DNA of 64,000 bases from Yponomeuta sedellus (taxonomy: Eukaryota; Arthropoda; Insecta; Lepidoptera; Yponomeutidae): the NCBI GenBank assembly GCA_934045075.1, contig OW203725.1, forward strand, positions 2,446,775 to 2,510,774, written 5' to 3'. The number at the start of each line of letters is the position of its first letter. The stretch's first letter is position 1. This document shows, piece after piece, positions 10,651 through 49,282 of this stretch. A program made the position numbers and the translations under genes. The notes under the pieces were generated by a model. That model searched no databases. It saw nothing but the letters and a program-made list of their open reading frames with translations, and was not told the DNA's origin.

Positions 10651-11026
10651 TTCAAAGTTTAAATTAGGTTTTCCTTTGAAAGTCGATCGTCTGTAGAAAA
10701 ACCACTATTGTATGGGGAGTAACTTTTATGCTACATATAAGTAGTCCGAACGTCTGATTTATATTAGAAATTTTGTTGAATGTTCGTTTTCCATAGAGAC
10801 GCAGATAACATTATAACTTGGCCGAATTTCACAGTCTCTTTAAACATCGTACATAGTGAAGTCAAAACACAGCTATGTCAAAATAGCGTAAACCGCTGAG
10901 GCTATAATACTCCGTACGGTCTACATTTACAACCTTCCAACAAACGCAGTGATGGTCTGCAAGTCAAAAAATCTGGACCCACCTGAGGAACGTCTGGACT
11001 GCATGCAAGGTGCCACGCGGCCGACC

Positions 11027-11190
11027 TCAGCTAGCCAGTAGGGCGTCATCTACAAGCGGCACTTTAGCTACCTCGAAGAATATCGTGTGGGAGTATTTGT
11101 TGCGGACCGTGCTGATGGCGGATTTGGGCTTCTTGTGTAGGACGGCGTTTTGTTCGAGCGCGATAGGCAGGATGTCCTTTACTTCGTAGC
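11027..11190 (-). CDS. CycB3: CycB3 coding exon 7
   Basis: Acceptor ATTCCAG; begins with two bases completing Gly, then YEVKDILPIALEQN, and ends in VPLVDDALLAS and TGA at 11029-11027. Confidence 0.95.
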
Positions 11191-14100
11191 CTGGAATGGG
11201 ATTGTTGGCTTAGAGGCATAGAAAAGACTACTCTCAGTTGGGCGAGCGCTGGTACGGTTAGCCAGAGGTCGCGGGTTCGAGTCCCGGCCGGCTCTGCTTA
11301 CCATGATTAAGCTCTGCGAATCGGAGCGAAACCTGTTCGGACTCTTCCGATCTAACAACACCCGTAAGTAGATCCGGACTAAAAGTCAATTCCGGTACAT
11401 TTTTCACTAACGTACCAGAGAAATAGCAGTCTCGTTCTACAAACTTATGGACGCACACGTATTATACTTCTGCTATTTTGAAAAAGGTGAAGAGAGAGGT
11501 TGGAGAAAAAAGATCCGAATAAGATGTAGCGACATGAATCGGTGAGACGCGTCGTTTCACGGCGACGTTGCCGTACCCTAGCACGTTTGTCAACGCACTG
11601 TGCCACGATACCGCACCATTCCAAGTTGAGGAAGTCGTGACCATTCCACGTCGACGATGTAAAGTGCATAATCGAATTATACTCACCGGTGTAGTATTGC
11701 AGCGTGGGCGTCCACGAGCCGAGCGCCTTCATTCGCAGCGCGAGATAAAGCGCGGCGGCGGCCATTTTGCTGTCAGCGTGCGACGTCAGCCCGTACTCCA
11801 GAAGGCACAGCTCCAGCACGAACCGGGCTAGCGTCAGCGTGGGCATAGATACTCTCGCGCACTGCGTGGGAGAAGGATGTTACATAATGTATCTTGGTAT
11901 CAACCTTTTGTATGTCCCTACTGCTGGGGCACGGGTCTATTCCTGCATCACAGGAAGGTTAGGTCATACTCCACCATGGGGGCCAAGTCCGGATTGGTGG
12001 AGGATTATAAGACAGTGGCAGGTCTTACTGACAGAAGTTATCAAGCCGACCATACAGCCTCTGACATGGCTTAACTACTGCCATTACATGACAGCCGGCA
12101 CCAGCGGCTTAACGTGCCTTGCGAAGCCTATCTGAGGTTCATATAAGTCAGCGGTTCAAATCGGGAATCCGCGGTGTGCACGCGGTGGTTACCCTGAACC
12201 TTACAGTGGGAAGTCAGGCTATTCTACAATGCTAAGCGCTCGGCCAATGCTGAGCCAACCTGCAACTTACCCTGGCGTATCTCCGGAGGAACCTGTAGGA
12301 AAGCGGCACGCCCAGGTCAAAGTCGATGACGTGCAGAATCTCCATCTCCATCTTCAGCAGCTGGCTGAGCGTGTAGGCGCCGTCACAGATGTAGAGGAAG
12401 TCGTCGACCAGGGGAGGGATGCGCTCCTGGAAACATCAAATATATTAAATCCACACAACACATGTCCCAAAACTAGGATACCATGAGGTGGTATCCAGAC
12501 AAGAACATGAATGACATGCAGATCTACGCCATAAGTACAAATCATAATTTGGCCATAAACCATGGTAATGCGGTTCTCAGTCAGAATGGATCCCATGTCT
12601 TCGAGCGTTTTTACTACCAGATTTTTACTGAGATTGGAGAAGGCAACAGGGAAATATTTGGCATATGTAGCTGGCCAATTAGAGAGTGGTTCAGTTAGCT
12701 AATCAAAAATTAAAATAGGTACAGTCAATGGCATATCAACCTCAACATAATGTGTTCAAATTGTGAACTCTACTCGGCTACTCTACAATAACCTTGCAAC
12801 AAATACGCAGAGATTGAGCAAAGATGATTGTGATTTTAATTTATATGATAGGAAAAGGAATATTTATGTAATTGAGTGAAGAAATTAACGAAAGGGATTC
12901 TTGCGTGAAAAGAAAGCGAGTGCGTGATATATCCAGTCTTGCTTCTTCACACAAATATCGTCAAGAAAAAAGCCAAGTGAGAGTCAGACTCGGGCACCAA
13001 GGATTCCATACTAACTTGTAGGTAGGTACTTATATATCATAAACAGTTTTGTTTGTTTTATTTTGTTTTATTGTTTATTGGAAAACCAACAGCTTAGGAA
13101 TATTCTCGCAGTTTTTTCAGAGCTTTTCCCAAAAACCAATATATTTATGATTTAATTACATACATGCATAGTTTTCAGTTTTTCTTGGCAAATTTCATAG
13201 TTACAGGTCAACGGATATACGTTCTTTTGCGGCAGAAACGTCCGTAACATTTTTGGGGTTAACTTAGAAATTAGATTCTTCACAATTTCAAGAGACTGTA
13301 CATTTGAGTATACGGTTTTAATTTCAACTTGATATTTTGACGCATTTCCGAGATAAAGCGTCTCTTAAGACGCTTTATCTCGGAAAGACGGACAGACGGA
13401 TGGTCGGACAACAAAGTGATCCAATAAGGGTTCCGTTTTCCCTTTCGAGATACGGAACTCTAAAAGGAAAGGAATAAAGGAAAGCAGGGCCGGATTAAGA
13501 GGAGTGGATGCAAGGAGTAGAAGCCCATCATTACTTTTGAAACCATTATTAGCTTCGCTATTTGCGGCATAAGGTAGGAAATGTCATCTACAACTTTACA
13601 TGTGGGGGCCTGTCTCGTGTGAAGGCCCCGGGGCTGCAACCCTGGGTGCCCTCCCCAGAATCCGGCCCTGAAGGAAAGGAAGGAGGTTACTTGGAAAGCG
13701 GAGGATTTGGCCTTGTTAACTCTTCTAGTCTCCACATCTTCTTGGGGCCACGATCTGTGCTGTGCGGGTTTTGGGTGTTGGAGGCAGTAAAAAAAGAAAC
13801 AAAAAGGCATAAGCATACTGAGATATACGAGTAAATATAAGGCGCAAGCAAGGACATGAGATGGACATAATGGAATAACATCGGTAATAATATGGCGACA
13901 TAGCAAATCTACGCATTACATAGTGAAATTTCTACATTCGAAAGGCCGTTCGTTTGTGTCTGTGATTATAAAAAGGTCATTCTCTCTTAGAATCACGGCA
14001 AGAACAATTACTTTCAGTCCAGGCTTTTGAAGTAGCAGTAAATACCTACGTAAATAGCTGTGTACAGGGTTAATAATTGTGATGATGCTGAAAAAGCTCC

Positions 14101-17100
14101 TTTGTTACATTAATATTAATTATGGCATATTGACATCGCTAGTTGTAGATAAGTAGATATATTTTTTTTAAATATAAGATGCTAATACACAGTGGACGCG
14201 TAAGTTTCAGCGTTCTTATATTGAGGCGCATAACGGCCTTATTTATAAAAATAGTATTTCTTAAAACACTCCTAAAGGCTCACTAAAATAGTGTGTGGTG
14301 GATTTCACCACAAATTAAATAAAACGCCTTTAAGAGTGTTTCTGTGGAATAGTGTTTTGATAAATAAGACGGTACAAGTACAGCACCTCACTATTTGAGA
14401 ACCCGATTTTGTAGGAATACATTGCGCGTTGAAATCGTTAAGTTTTGTGCTTGGAAATAAATGCACGGTATTGGATATTACAAAGTACACTCAGCTAGAG
14501 TTTCGGTGCATCACTTTTGAAACTTTTTTGTGTTCGGTTTGCACGTGATCATCTTAGCTGGTCCCTGGGCTTTGTTTACTTTTTGTAGACCTCCAAAAAC
14601 CATTTGTTTTATGAGCGAACACTTTTCGGGTGCATCTGGGCGTTGCAGGGAAAACAAATCTTAAAATAATCAACCGCAATCCTGGCTGATGGTACATATA
14701 AAAAAAAACGTAACGATGCGAAAATTAACTACTTGTCATGGTGGTTAAGTATTATTACAGAGCAACAGGCAGTAACCAAAATCGCAGTAACAGTAAAACT
14801 TTGCCCAGCTAACTTACATCGAACTTAGCTGCGATGAAAAGCGAAGACGCTCCAAGAAGCTGCAGCTCTTCCTTGGAAAGCGGGTCTTTGTCGTGCTGTT
14901 TCTTGGTCGCCCTCGTCAGGTACAGGTCCACCAACTTGACGGCGAGATAAAGGGTCTCGTGGTTGAGCTCGAAGCTCTCTTGGACCTCTACCATCCAGTC
15001 GACGAGTAGAGCTCTCATCCAAGACGTGATTCCCTTCATCCGTTGGAGATAGTCGTCGATTGGGAAGAGACGCTGAAGAGAGGCAGTGTGGGTGAACTTC
15101 GAGACTTATTGAGCAGAGTTCAGTTTGAAGTTTGCATACTCGATAGCACATTTGACCCTTATTCGGTAGTTTACATGAAATTTACATCGGAAAAACTTCG
15201 AAATTTCTAAAACCGGCGAAGTCCGGCCAAGTCGGACTCGTGCACGAAGGTTCCGTGCCTTTATCTATACAACATTTGGCACAAACATCGAGCAAAATTA
15301 CAAAAACAAAATCACGTTTGTTGTACTGGAGTGCCGTTTTATATAATTGTTCGTTTATGAGGTGAATATGTGAAATATTATGTGAATATTTCAAGCCGCT
15401 ACCCTTTGTCGGGATTAATTTACAGGCAAAAAAAACGGCAAATAAATTAAGTCTGTTGTATGGGAGCCCCTGCAAAGATTATTTTTAATTATCATTATTA
15501 ACTCAATATACAAATAAATCTTCTGTGAATACGTGAAGCGTCTTGCCGATAATATCAAGCAAAAATGGTAAACTAATCCCGTTTGTTGTATAGGAGCCCA
15601 ACTTTATATTGGAGTGTTTTTCATATTGGTTTGTATTTAATGTTATAGCGGCATCAGAAATATATCGTGTGTGAAAATTTCAACTGTTTAGCTACCACGG
15701 TTCACGAGACTGTACGACACACAGGCGGACAGTGGAGTCTTAGTAATAGGGTCCCGTTTTTATCCTTCGGCTACGGAACGCTAAACCAATATTCTGCGAA
15801 TATAAATCAGTTACCAACTTTTGATTTGGTCATCGTTGTATGAGCAACTAAATTGTTGTTTTTTACGAACCTCACAAAAGACTCGGCCGGATTAGGCTTG
15901 TTATTAAAGAGTTCTCAGAAACCGACAGCTCTTTAGAAAAATAAAGCATTTTTTTGGGCACTAACGGTGTTTGACTACTACCTGAAAAAGGTTCGACCAC
16001 ATGCTTACAATTTGCCTACAATGCCATACTGCACTTGACAAAGTGAAAGCTTCCGTAAGAGTAGGAAATACTAAAATGAAGCTACATTTTTACGATCGCC
16101 AAATTCGCTTCGCGATAGAATGTGTCCCATACCTAAATTAAATAAGCTGATAGGAAACACCCTAATTGGCCTCTGAGTTTTACAAAAACTTGTTACAGTA
16201 GTAGTTTTTGACATGAAAAAAAGTTACCCACCTGTCTGCTCTTCATATAGTTGAAGATATCCATGGCATAGTTGGAGACCTGGAACGGATCATTCCAGTT
16301 CTCCTTGTCAAAGTCTGCGATACCCTCAGGGGGCTGATGAGGTGACTCCGTCTCCTCAAGCAGAGACCGGTTGGCCGAGTCGTCTAGGACAACTTTGTCT
16401 AGTTTTTCGCTTATCGTCTTGTAACCTTCTTTTGTCGTGTCTGTGGGGCTTCTGTGGGGTGAAAGCTGGATTGATTTCCATTTCCAAATACGCGGTCCTC
16501 CTAGTGTTGTTGAGGAACTTGTTATGAGAAAGAGGATGAGGAATTTGGCAGGCAATGAGGATGAGGAAGATGATGCAGGAGACTTCTCTCTCTCCTTCAC
16601 ACGTTTCGTTACAACAAAACTTATAAGTTTCCTTCCTGTTTAATTCCTCTTAAAATATTATTATTATTTGTAATTCAGGCAGGCAGTTATAGAACTGGTG
16701 AAGCCTGTATCCAGATGTACATTTGTGTATAAATATGAGGGAAGAGGAAGGGGAGTTTTTTAAAATCAATTTTGAAAAAGAGGAAGAAGAACCTCAAAAA
16801 TATGAGAAAATGCCTCATTTTGAGGAAGAGGATCCTCATCAACCCTAGTCCTCACCTATAGATACCTACTTCGTCCGCGCAACACGATAACTTGCCCTTC
16901 TCTTGTAGTAAGCGGGCAAGGGCTTCAGATATGGAAATAAACTAGCACGGATGCTTACGACTAATCTAACTTACGGGAAAATATTACAATGTGAGATTGT
17001 TGATCAATTGTTAAATGTTTGATTGAATCTACGGACAGCCAAGGATGCCTGGAAAAAACTGCTTTTAGGGATAACACCGCCAATTGTGTACTATGTAACT

Positions 17101-19912
17101 TAGATAATAAAGTTTTTCACGTATTTATTAAAATGTATATTGTGCAATAAGATTAATTACTTAGGTACTAATTTAATCTAATAGAATCTACGGATTGTCT
17201 ATTTTTGCACTCTGGCAGACTAAGGTGACGTACAGGAGCATTATACGATTGACTGATAAGTAGGTGCATTTTCTTTCGTCCTTTGCGCAGGTTTTTGGTC
17301 ACGATTTTTGCCGGCGTATGTACCAGCTGTGCCAACTACATTTTTCCCCATGCCGTGGTCTGTCGCGCTCCCGCTCATAACCATAGAGCCCTAAAGCGTC
17401 TTTTGTATTCGAAATCTCAGGAGGCAAGACCTAATTCAGTAACTAATTTGCTGTTTACTGGTTACAAAAAATCTACAAATGCATTCAGGTCCTACGGCTG
17501 GCCGGAAAAGAATCAAAGCCTTACCACATATGCCCCAACTAAAAGGCCTAGGTGCAGAAATTTCATGACACAGAGTAGGTAGAAGTAATTCTAACTGAAT
17601 ATACCAGAATATAAGATAAGTTGGTCAACATATATGTGTAATTTAAATACAAGCCTTAATGGATTATTTTGTTTACCTACATTACTGACCCTCTACATTG
17701 TAGGTCAGGAACACAGTAGACATAAAATAAGTAGGCGACTGATTTAATCAGTATAATAATGAGATGTGATGCAAAGTTTGTTGATAATATGAAAGAGATA
17801 ATGATTTCCTACAGATATTTGTGCAGTGCAGTTGTATCCTCTACCAACCCGGACTTGGCGCCCGTGGTGGAGTATGGCCTAACCTTCCTGCGATGCAGGA
17901 AGAGACTCGCGCCCCAGCAGTGGGGATATACAAGGGTTGATAACAATAACGATTTGTGCGGTTGGTTTTCTAGAATTTGTTTAGTCCATACACAAGCGTA
18001 ACATGTCTTACCTCTCTCCATAAATGGAGGAGCGAAGATGGAGGAGGTCTCCTTAATTTTACTAAGTTAAGATTAAGTTTTGTCTATACTTACAAGGAAT
18101 GGTGACACAATCTGTTGTCTCAACTTCTAACACAACTTATAACTTGTTTGTTAATTTTTGAGACAAACGTTTAATATTGTATACCTTATGCTGATGACGC
18201 GTGGAATATGTATGATACCATTCTTTTGTAGACCGGGAGGCCTGGAAACCTAAGATACAGACCTTTTGATCTAGTTTAGGCTCCAGTCTTTCCACAAAAA
18301 GTACATTCTGTTGTATTGTATCATTTATCCAATGTTACTTTGTATATGAATGTAATTTGTGGACAGAAAAATAAGCTTTTATCTTATCTTATAAGTTTAG
18401 GCTAAAATAGGACTATACCATGTTGTTGCAGGGACCTACTGCAGAATATTAGTAGAATGATAATGTTAATATTTGCATTACCAAAGTGATCTTATCAGTA
18501 ATATAGACATAGAAAGAAAATACTAACATATTCTCCAAAGCAGTCATATACAGTGAAGGGTCAGAAACATCACTCTTGGCAGATTTTGCAGAGGTCTGGC
18601 TCTGATTTTGATTCTCCTTATTACTACTGTTTCTCTTCTCCACATTCTTCAGTATGCCATTTTGTGCTCGACTGGGCACCAGTTTAGGTGGATCTTTGGC
18701 AAAATGCTTCTGTACCGATTCCAGGGCATTGGTTGCGACTCTCTGTAGAGTTTTCGCTTTTGAAGTTTTGCTATTTAGGGTTGCTGTGCCATTCTGTGGT
18801 TTGATGCTCTAAAAATAGGGTTGAAGTTACATTAAAGAAATTGAGGTATGCTGCTTGGCTCACATATTGAATAAAAATATACTATACAAGACAGTTTGAA
18901 CTTCTCCACTGCTGGAATAGGTTAATTATCAATCTCATTATAAAAGTGGTGTTGCAATTATAAATACCACAAGCTACTGGTGAAGGAAAACTGTGAAACC
19001 CGCAGCTTAGTTGACTCTGTACGTATTGACTAGTCTTTCCTGTGGGCTAGGCCAATTAAGCTGTCAGGATGGTATAGCTGCCGGGCCTACACTATCTAAA
19101 ATAATGACCCAGGCACTGCAGCGCCCGAGAGGTCCCTTCACACATCTAGTGTGAGTCAAGTTGCCACTGGACACTGTATAAATCATCTCACTATGTAGAT
19201 GCATAGGCCAATTACTATTAAATATTAAAATAGCTTAATAGATTTACATCTCAAAAGCTGACACTGTGCGAATAACATATTTACACATACTGTAAATTCA
19301 TCTATTCCAGTCATGAGTAGAGAATTAGAGACATGAAAATAATTTTTATACTGAAATGTGGTACTTTGGGATATTAACAGCTTATAAATACTAGCAGACT
19401 TCCATAAAAAAATCCCATGCACAAGTTAGTCCACATGTTTTGGAGGGAAAGTGCATTGACCTTTGATGATCTATGACTTCCTTTACGTAGACTCTTCAGT
19501 TACTTATTTTGACCTAATAAACGTACTTACGTATTACGCTTTCTTTCAATTGGTGTCAGTGTTTCAATTATCTACCCTCTAAAATATTGAGTGATGACTT
19601 AGTACTTACTTTCACTGTAGGAAGCAGTTTACTTTCCACAGTAACCTTTTTTACAGCCATCACTTTCATATCCTTGTCTTGAGCGGCACTAGATTTGTTG
19701 AAAGCATTCGTGATGTCGCCAAAGGCTGCCCTTTTCGCGGTGACATCTTTGAGGGGACTGTCTGCTTTCCTCTTGTGAGGAACCTTCAGACTGTCTTTGT
19801 AGGTCTTCAGAGTAGCTATCTGTTTACTCCTCGTCGTGATTCCATGGCCCAGGATCCCGTTTATATTCTCATTTATCGCAATCGGTTTGGACGCCACCCG
19901 TGTTGGCGCCAT
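11027..19912 (-). CDS. CycB3: Cyclin B3, complete, seven coding exons
   Basis: The exons are 19912-19610, 18808-18528, 16451-16232, 15072-14818, 12426-12271, 11861-11687 and 11190-11027. All introns are GT-AG, the phases agree, and the sum of 1554 nt gives 517 residues plus TGA. The N-terminal region holds RAAFGDITN (residues 61-69), the Phe-type destruction box of B3 cyclins, and a KEN at 165-167. The cyclin box begins about DKENWNDPFQVSNYAMDIF and holds MRALLVDW (287-294). The second cyclin fold follows from about residue 395 (LSYRFLRRYAR, CARVSMPTLTLARFVLE). B3 cyclins activate Cdk1 and promote anaphase and meiotic progression; they are degraded through the APC/C (family knowledge). The length suits the usual 500-600 residues of insect B3 cyclins. 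It is divergent from PEX1, with a DRE-like site 249 bp upstream of the ATG. Introns contain several SINEs. Confidence 0.96.
11222..11292 (+). mobile_element. F2 SINE fragment in CycB3 intron 6
   Basis: Has TCAGTTGGGCGAGCGCTGG and GGTCGCGGGTTCGAGTCCCG, the A-box and B-box part of F2. Short and tailless. Confidence 0.7.
11687..11861 (-). CDS. CycB3: CycB3 coding exon 6
   Basis: Acceptor CACGCAG, donor GTGAGT. Encodes CARVSMPTLTLARFVLELCL through ALGSWTPTLQYYT, the core of the second cyclin fold. Leaves one base. Confidence 0.95.
11890..12212 (-). mobile_element. F1 5S-derived SINE in CycB3 intron 5
   Basis: Minus orientation: begins at the tail (CCCTACTGCTGGGGCACGGG), passes GGGGGCCAAGTCCGGATTGG and ends near GTGCCTTGCGAAGCC, where the 5S-like head is lost. 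Followed by a short piece of F5-like sequence (GGAATCCGCGGTGTGCACGC). Confidence 0.75.
12271..12426 (-). CDS. CycB3: CycB3 coding exon 5
   Basis: Acceptor TTTCCAG, donor GTAAGT, 52 whole codons, from ERIPPLVDDFLYICDGAY to YRFLRRYAR, linking the two cyclin folds. Confidence 0.95.
12427..14226. other. CycB3 intron 4, first part
   Basis: Mostly AT-rich. It holds a 16-bp-arm palindrome at 13348-13385 (TCCGAGATAAAGCGTC and its complement) next to a common block GACGGACAGACGG to GATACGGAACTC (13384-13465), which recurs at 15700-15785 and 35150-35225. The ORFs at 13460-13906 look incidental. Confidence 0.5.
14227..14373. mobile_element. Foldback MITE, family G
   Basis: Inverted ends CTTATTTATAAAAATAGTAT and AATAGTGTTTTGATAAATAA enclose a GTGTGTGGTGGA core, like the element at 3508-3675. 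Confidence 0.7.
14374..14817. other. CycB3 intron 4, last part
   Basis: Runs from the MITE to the donor of exon 4. Nothing recognised. Confidence 0.45.
14818..15072 (-). CDS. CycB3: CycB3 coding exon 4
   Basis: Acceptor CTCTTCAG, donor GTAAGT, 85 whole codons. Holds MRALLVDWMVEVQESFELN and LLGASSLFIAAKFD, the core of the cyclin box. Confidence 0.96.
15073..16231. other. CycB3 intron 3
   Basis: AT-rich. Around 15700-15785 lies the GTACGACACACAGGCGGACA to CTACGGAACGCTA repeat block common in lepidopteran introns. No gene is seen. Confidence 0.5.
16232..16451 (-). CDS. CycB3: CycB3 coding exon 3
   Basis: Acceptor CACCCCACAG, chosen because it is the only local AG that keeps phase. Donor GTGGGT. 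Ends in FDKENWNDPFQVSNYAMDIF NYMKSRQ, the start of the cyclin box. Confidence 0.93.
16452..18527. other. CycB3 intron 2
   Basis: Contains an F1 SINE 3' end at 17830-17945. Outside it I see only AT-rich sequence and chance ORFs. Confidence 0.5.
17830..17945 (+). mobile_element. F1 SINE, 3' end
   Basis: TCCTCTACCAACCCGGACTT through CCAGCAGTGGGGATATACAA to GGTTGATAACAATAACGAT. No 5S-like head. Confidence 0.8.
18528..18808 (-). CDS. CycB3: CycB3 coding exon 2
   Basis: Acceptor TTTTTAG, donor GTTAGT. Low-complexity, Lys/Ser/Asn-rich N-terminal segment containing SSNKENQNQSQ, a KEN degron. Leaves two bases that the next exon completes. Confidence 0.92.
19005..19205. repeat. F9 dispersed repeat in CycB3 intron 1
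   Basis: Holds GACTAGTCTTTCCTGTGGGC and ATAAATCATCTCACTATGTA. Other copies are at 34505-34740 (inverted), 54520-54640 (inverted) and split at 21400-21510/23353-23425. Confidence 0.65.
19610..19912 (-). CDS. CycB3: CycB3 coding exon 1
   Basis: ATG at 19912-19910, donor GTAAGT, 101 whole codons. Holds HKRKADSPLKDVTAK and the RAAFGDITNAF destruction box. Confidence 0.95.
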
Positions 19913-20963
19913 TATTAGCTAAAATGGATTTCAGTGTAACACGTGCATTTTAAAGCCTTTGAAGTAAGTCTAGATGGGTTTTGAACGAGTTTCAGGGGTT
20001 TACGGAGATGATCAAAACAAGTAATTCAAAAATAACACTTCTAACGACCAATAATGGAGGCAAAACAAGCGACTGTTGCTTGCTTGTCTTCACGAGACGA
20101 TAACGCAACATTAAAATGCCATAAACTTACATTTAAAAGACGGCTACGGCCGTCTTATGTTATCGATAGCTTTATTTCAAAATTGCACAGTCGAATACTT
20201 TGTACTATGTAAAATTCAATCCAAAAGAATAAAATATTCAACTCGCCACTGGAATGTCGCACACAGCCAGCTTGTTTCAAAAACCGTTGCAAAGCGTATC
20301 TATTGGTTGATATATTGGCCAATGAAAACGATGCTTGGGCGAAATGCTTCGTTTGACGCAGTATGTAATATTTTAAGTGAATAATAAAAAAAAAATATAT
20401 GCATCTATTTCTCAGTACATTACATAATCTATTTATCTTATTTAACGAGTTGTAAAAGTTTAATACCTATTATATTTATTGCGTGGTTTTCTTTTTGTAC
20501 TAAATATTACCACAAATATGTATAGCCCAAAAACACATACTGGAACGTTTACGTCAGTGTCAGAGATCGGGTGTGTTTCATTTCCCACAATTTTTTCTGA
20601 GCTATTAATAAATTCACAGATAAGGTAATAACATGTCACTTTGTTCTAAAATGTAAACTAATAATCATATTTTGCTCTTTAGGATTCATTAATAATAACA
20701 GTAAGTTGTAGCTGAGGAGACTCTTAAATTTATTGGTAATTATTTAGATTACATTGCTTTTGTCAGTATTCGTAGTCTGAGTTTTGCTGTCAAATTGTAG
20801 GTATTGGAACACAATGAAACTTCAAGTGCACTGCAAGTTACACCAATTGTTTTGTTTGTTTTGCATTTGGCAATAATTGTTGCTCTATTTAACTAGAAGT
20901 TTCCTTCCTTCGGTGTTAAACAGCTAATTGTCGCTCTGGATTATAAAGTGTAAAGTTAACAAA
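19913..20963. promoter_or_regulatory. Shared 5' region of CycB3 and PEX1
   Basis: About 1.05 kb between the two divergent start codons. It has TATCGATA at 20161-20168 with a CGGCTACGGCCG-centred palindrome just before it. The rest, 20170-20960, is AT-rich and has no visible gene. Exact transcription starts cannot be read. Confidence 0.55.
20161..20168. promoter_or_regulatory. DRE-type site TATCGATA
   Basis: Perfect 8-bp palindrome. In Drosophila this sequence is the DREF-binding element in promoters of replication and proliferation genes. It lies 249 bp upstream of the CycB3 ATG, as would suit a cyclin. Function in this species is inference. Confidence 0.5.
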
Positions 20964-47337
<26,374 letters not shown>

Positions 47338-47754
47338 CCATGCTTTGACTGTACTTATTTGTAGTCTGTAGTTTATACTAAGGTTCACACCGCATTATCC
47401 AGCACGTTTTTTGCAGTATACATCTTAGCGAATGTATAGTGGTAAACGGTATACGTTTTTCTGCAGTACAAACGATGTGTGAATGGTTTTATATTGTATA
47501 GTTGTTCAATTTGAATGAAACCTTTTCCAAAAAAATTGGGTTTTGGCAGTACTTTTGCCCTGGTATTTTTTGTGTTTGCGCCAATTTTCGCCCTCGCTAG
47601 AACCCCTCTTACAACATAAAATTATGGACTGTTGGACACAATATGTTTGTCTGTAAACGCAGTCTTATTGACGTGCACCGTAGAAAAAATACGGGGCGTT
47701 TAAACCGGAAATGACTTTTGCGGGTACTGACAAAAATGTGACCAGGGGGCCGAG
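47338..47754 (+). other. PEX1 3' flank
   Basis: AT-rich, should hold the 3' UTR. I see no close AATAAA, so the poly(A) site is not placed. Confidence 0.4.
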
Positions 47755-47955
47755 TCTTTAAAATGCGTAGTTGTTCAATAGAGTCATATTAGTCCGGTAA
47801 TGGTCGTTTCATTCACACTATCGGTAGTCTAGTAACCAATTGCATTGCAATGGTACAACCCCTGCTACTTAATTCGGCGCTTCGCGCGATTCAATCTTCT
47901 TCGTGAGAGATGCCTATTTAATTTCTACGGGCTATACCGCTGGAATGAGATTGTA
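47755..47955. repeat. Dispersed repeat, empty-site copy
   Basis: TAGTTGTTCAATAGAGTCAT to GCTATACCGCTGGAATGAGA. Matches 5575-5960 without that copy's 150-bp foldback insertion. Confidence 0.75.
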
Positions 47956-49090
47956 ATGCTTTATAGACTACCAAATTGAGGGAAATAACCGTTTTCTAAT
48001 TTAGAGATGAACGAAGTTTACCAAATTATTGATTTATGTTGGTAAGACTTTTCGTTAACGTTAATCTGAATACCACATTCGTATGTGAGAAAATACTGGT
48101 TGTGATGATGAAAAAACTAAGCGCACCTACATCGGTTTTAAATCAATTATAAATCAAACTCTTTGGATATCTCGGTTTTTCAAAGAATTCGTCGTGAGTA
48201 ATCAGATCAAAGAAAAGTTGCTTCCAAAATTATTAATTTTGGAATCATAAACTTAGTAACCACATGATAGGAAAAAATTGCCTAGAATATCCGCAATTTA
48301 ATCAACAATTACACAGTCTTTAGAAATGTTAAATAGTGCGAGTGAGACAGAATGCTCCATGTAAGAACAGCATTAAATACGTCACGGTCACGTTAAGTAA
48401 ATCACGTCGATAGTAAAATTTTGACAGTTCCATACAACATAGGTAGGTACGTAAAAATTGTCGATATCAACTGGTTGGTACTCCAATAAGAAAATAGAAT
48501 AGAATACCTGTGGGTAGGTTTAGCTATCGAGGGCGGTTACCCTAAATCCGATTCGATCAGACGGGGGAGGGAGGAATGATCACGTGTTTGGGTTAGTGCA
48601 TCTAGTGTCAGTGTGCTTAAAATAATGGTGCATTGCTAGTCTTAAGGAAATGCTTATCATAACAGTATTTTTGTAAACGCTTACGTCTAAAATGTTTTGT
48701 AAGGAAATGTATTGTTTGTATATTCGGTTGCTATTTTTGATATTTTATTTATTGTTAGATATAATAAATCGATGGCTTGGCTATGGAATTTCGTTTCTTC
48801 TTTCGGTCCCTTATTAATTCTACAAAGTTTCACGATTCTAGAGAGCGTGGAAATAAGTGGTTTCTTGAAGAAGATAATGTGCCTTCTGTAAATCAAGCGA
48901 ACTGTTAGAAAATGTTCGTAGCTTAAATTGCCAGGTTTCATATACTATTTACAAATCTAGTGACGTCACATTAATTAGTCGCTGCATCATGCCTGTACTT
49001 TTTATCAACCCCATCTCTAATAAATCTGTTAATGTGTATTTTACAAGTTACAAAAACATTTCCAAATATCCTACATCCCTGTATTATAAC
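47956..49090. other. Intergenic, nothing supported
   Basis: AT-rich. The ORF at 48687-48941 (minus) has no recognisable motif. Confidence 0.45.
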
Positions 49091-49094
49091 GTAA

Positions 49095-49245
49095 TAACAT
49101 TTACATACAGGCACATACATTGCTACTGGCCCCACAATAGGATACCCTGTGTTGTGGGAACCAGAAACAGCGACATCACAAACATGGAAACATCCAAAAC
49201 CTGATTTTTTTTGTCCCCAGCCGGGGTTTGAAACAGTACACACGC
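49095..49245 (-). mobile_element. F3 SINE body
   Basis: ACATTTACATACAGGCACAT and GACATCACAAACATGGAAAC, inverted against 59325-59540. Confidence 0.7.
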
Positions 49246-49282
49246 CACAAATCCAAAAGAAACTTTTAAAACATATTCGATT

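Noticed and set aside
13460..13906. 148-codon ORF in CycB3 intron 4
   Set aside because: Overlapping ORFs on both strands of a GC-richer patch; no known domain, and not needed by the cyclin gene model.
17283..17582. 99-codon ORF in CycB3 intron 2
   Set aside because: No ATG at its start, antisense to the gene, and no recognised domain.
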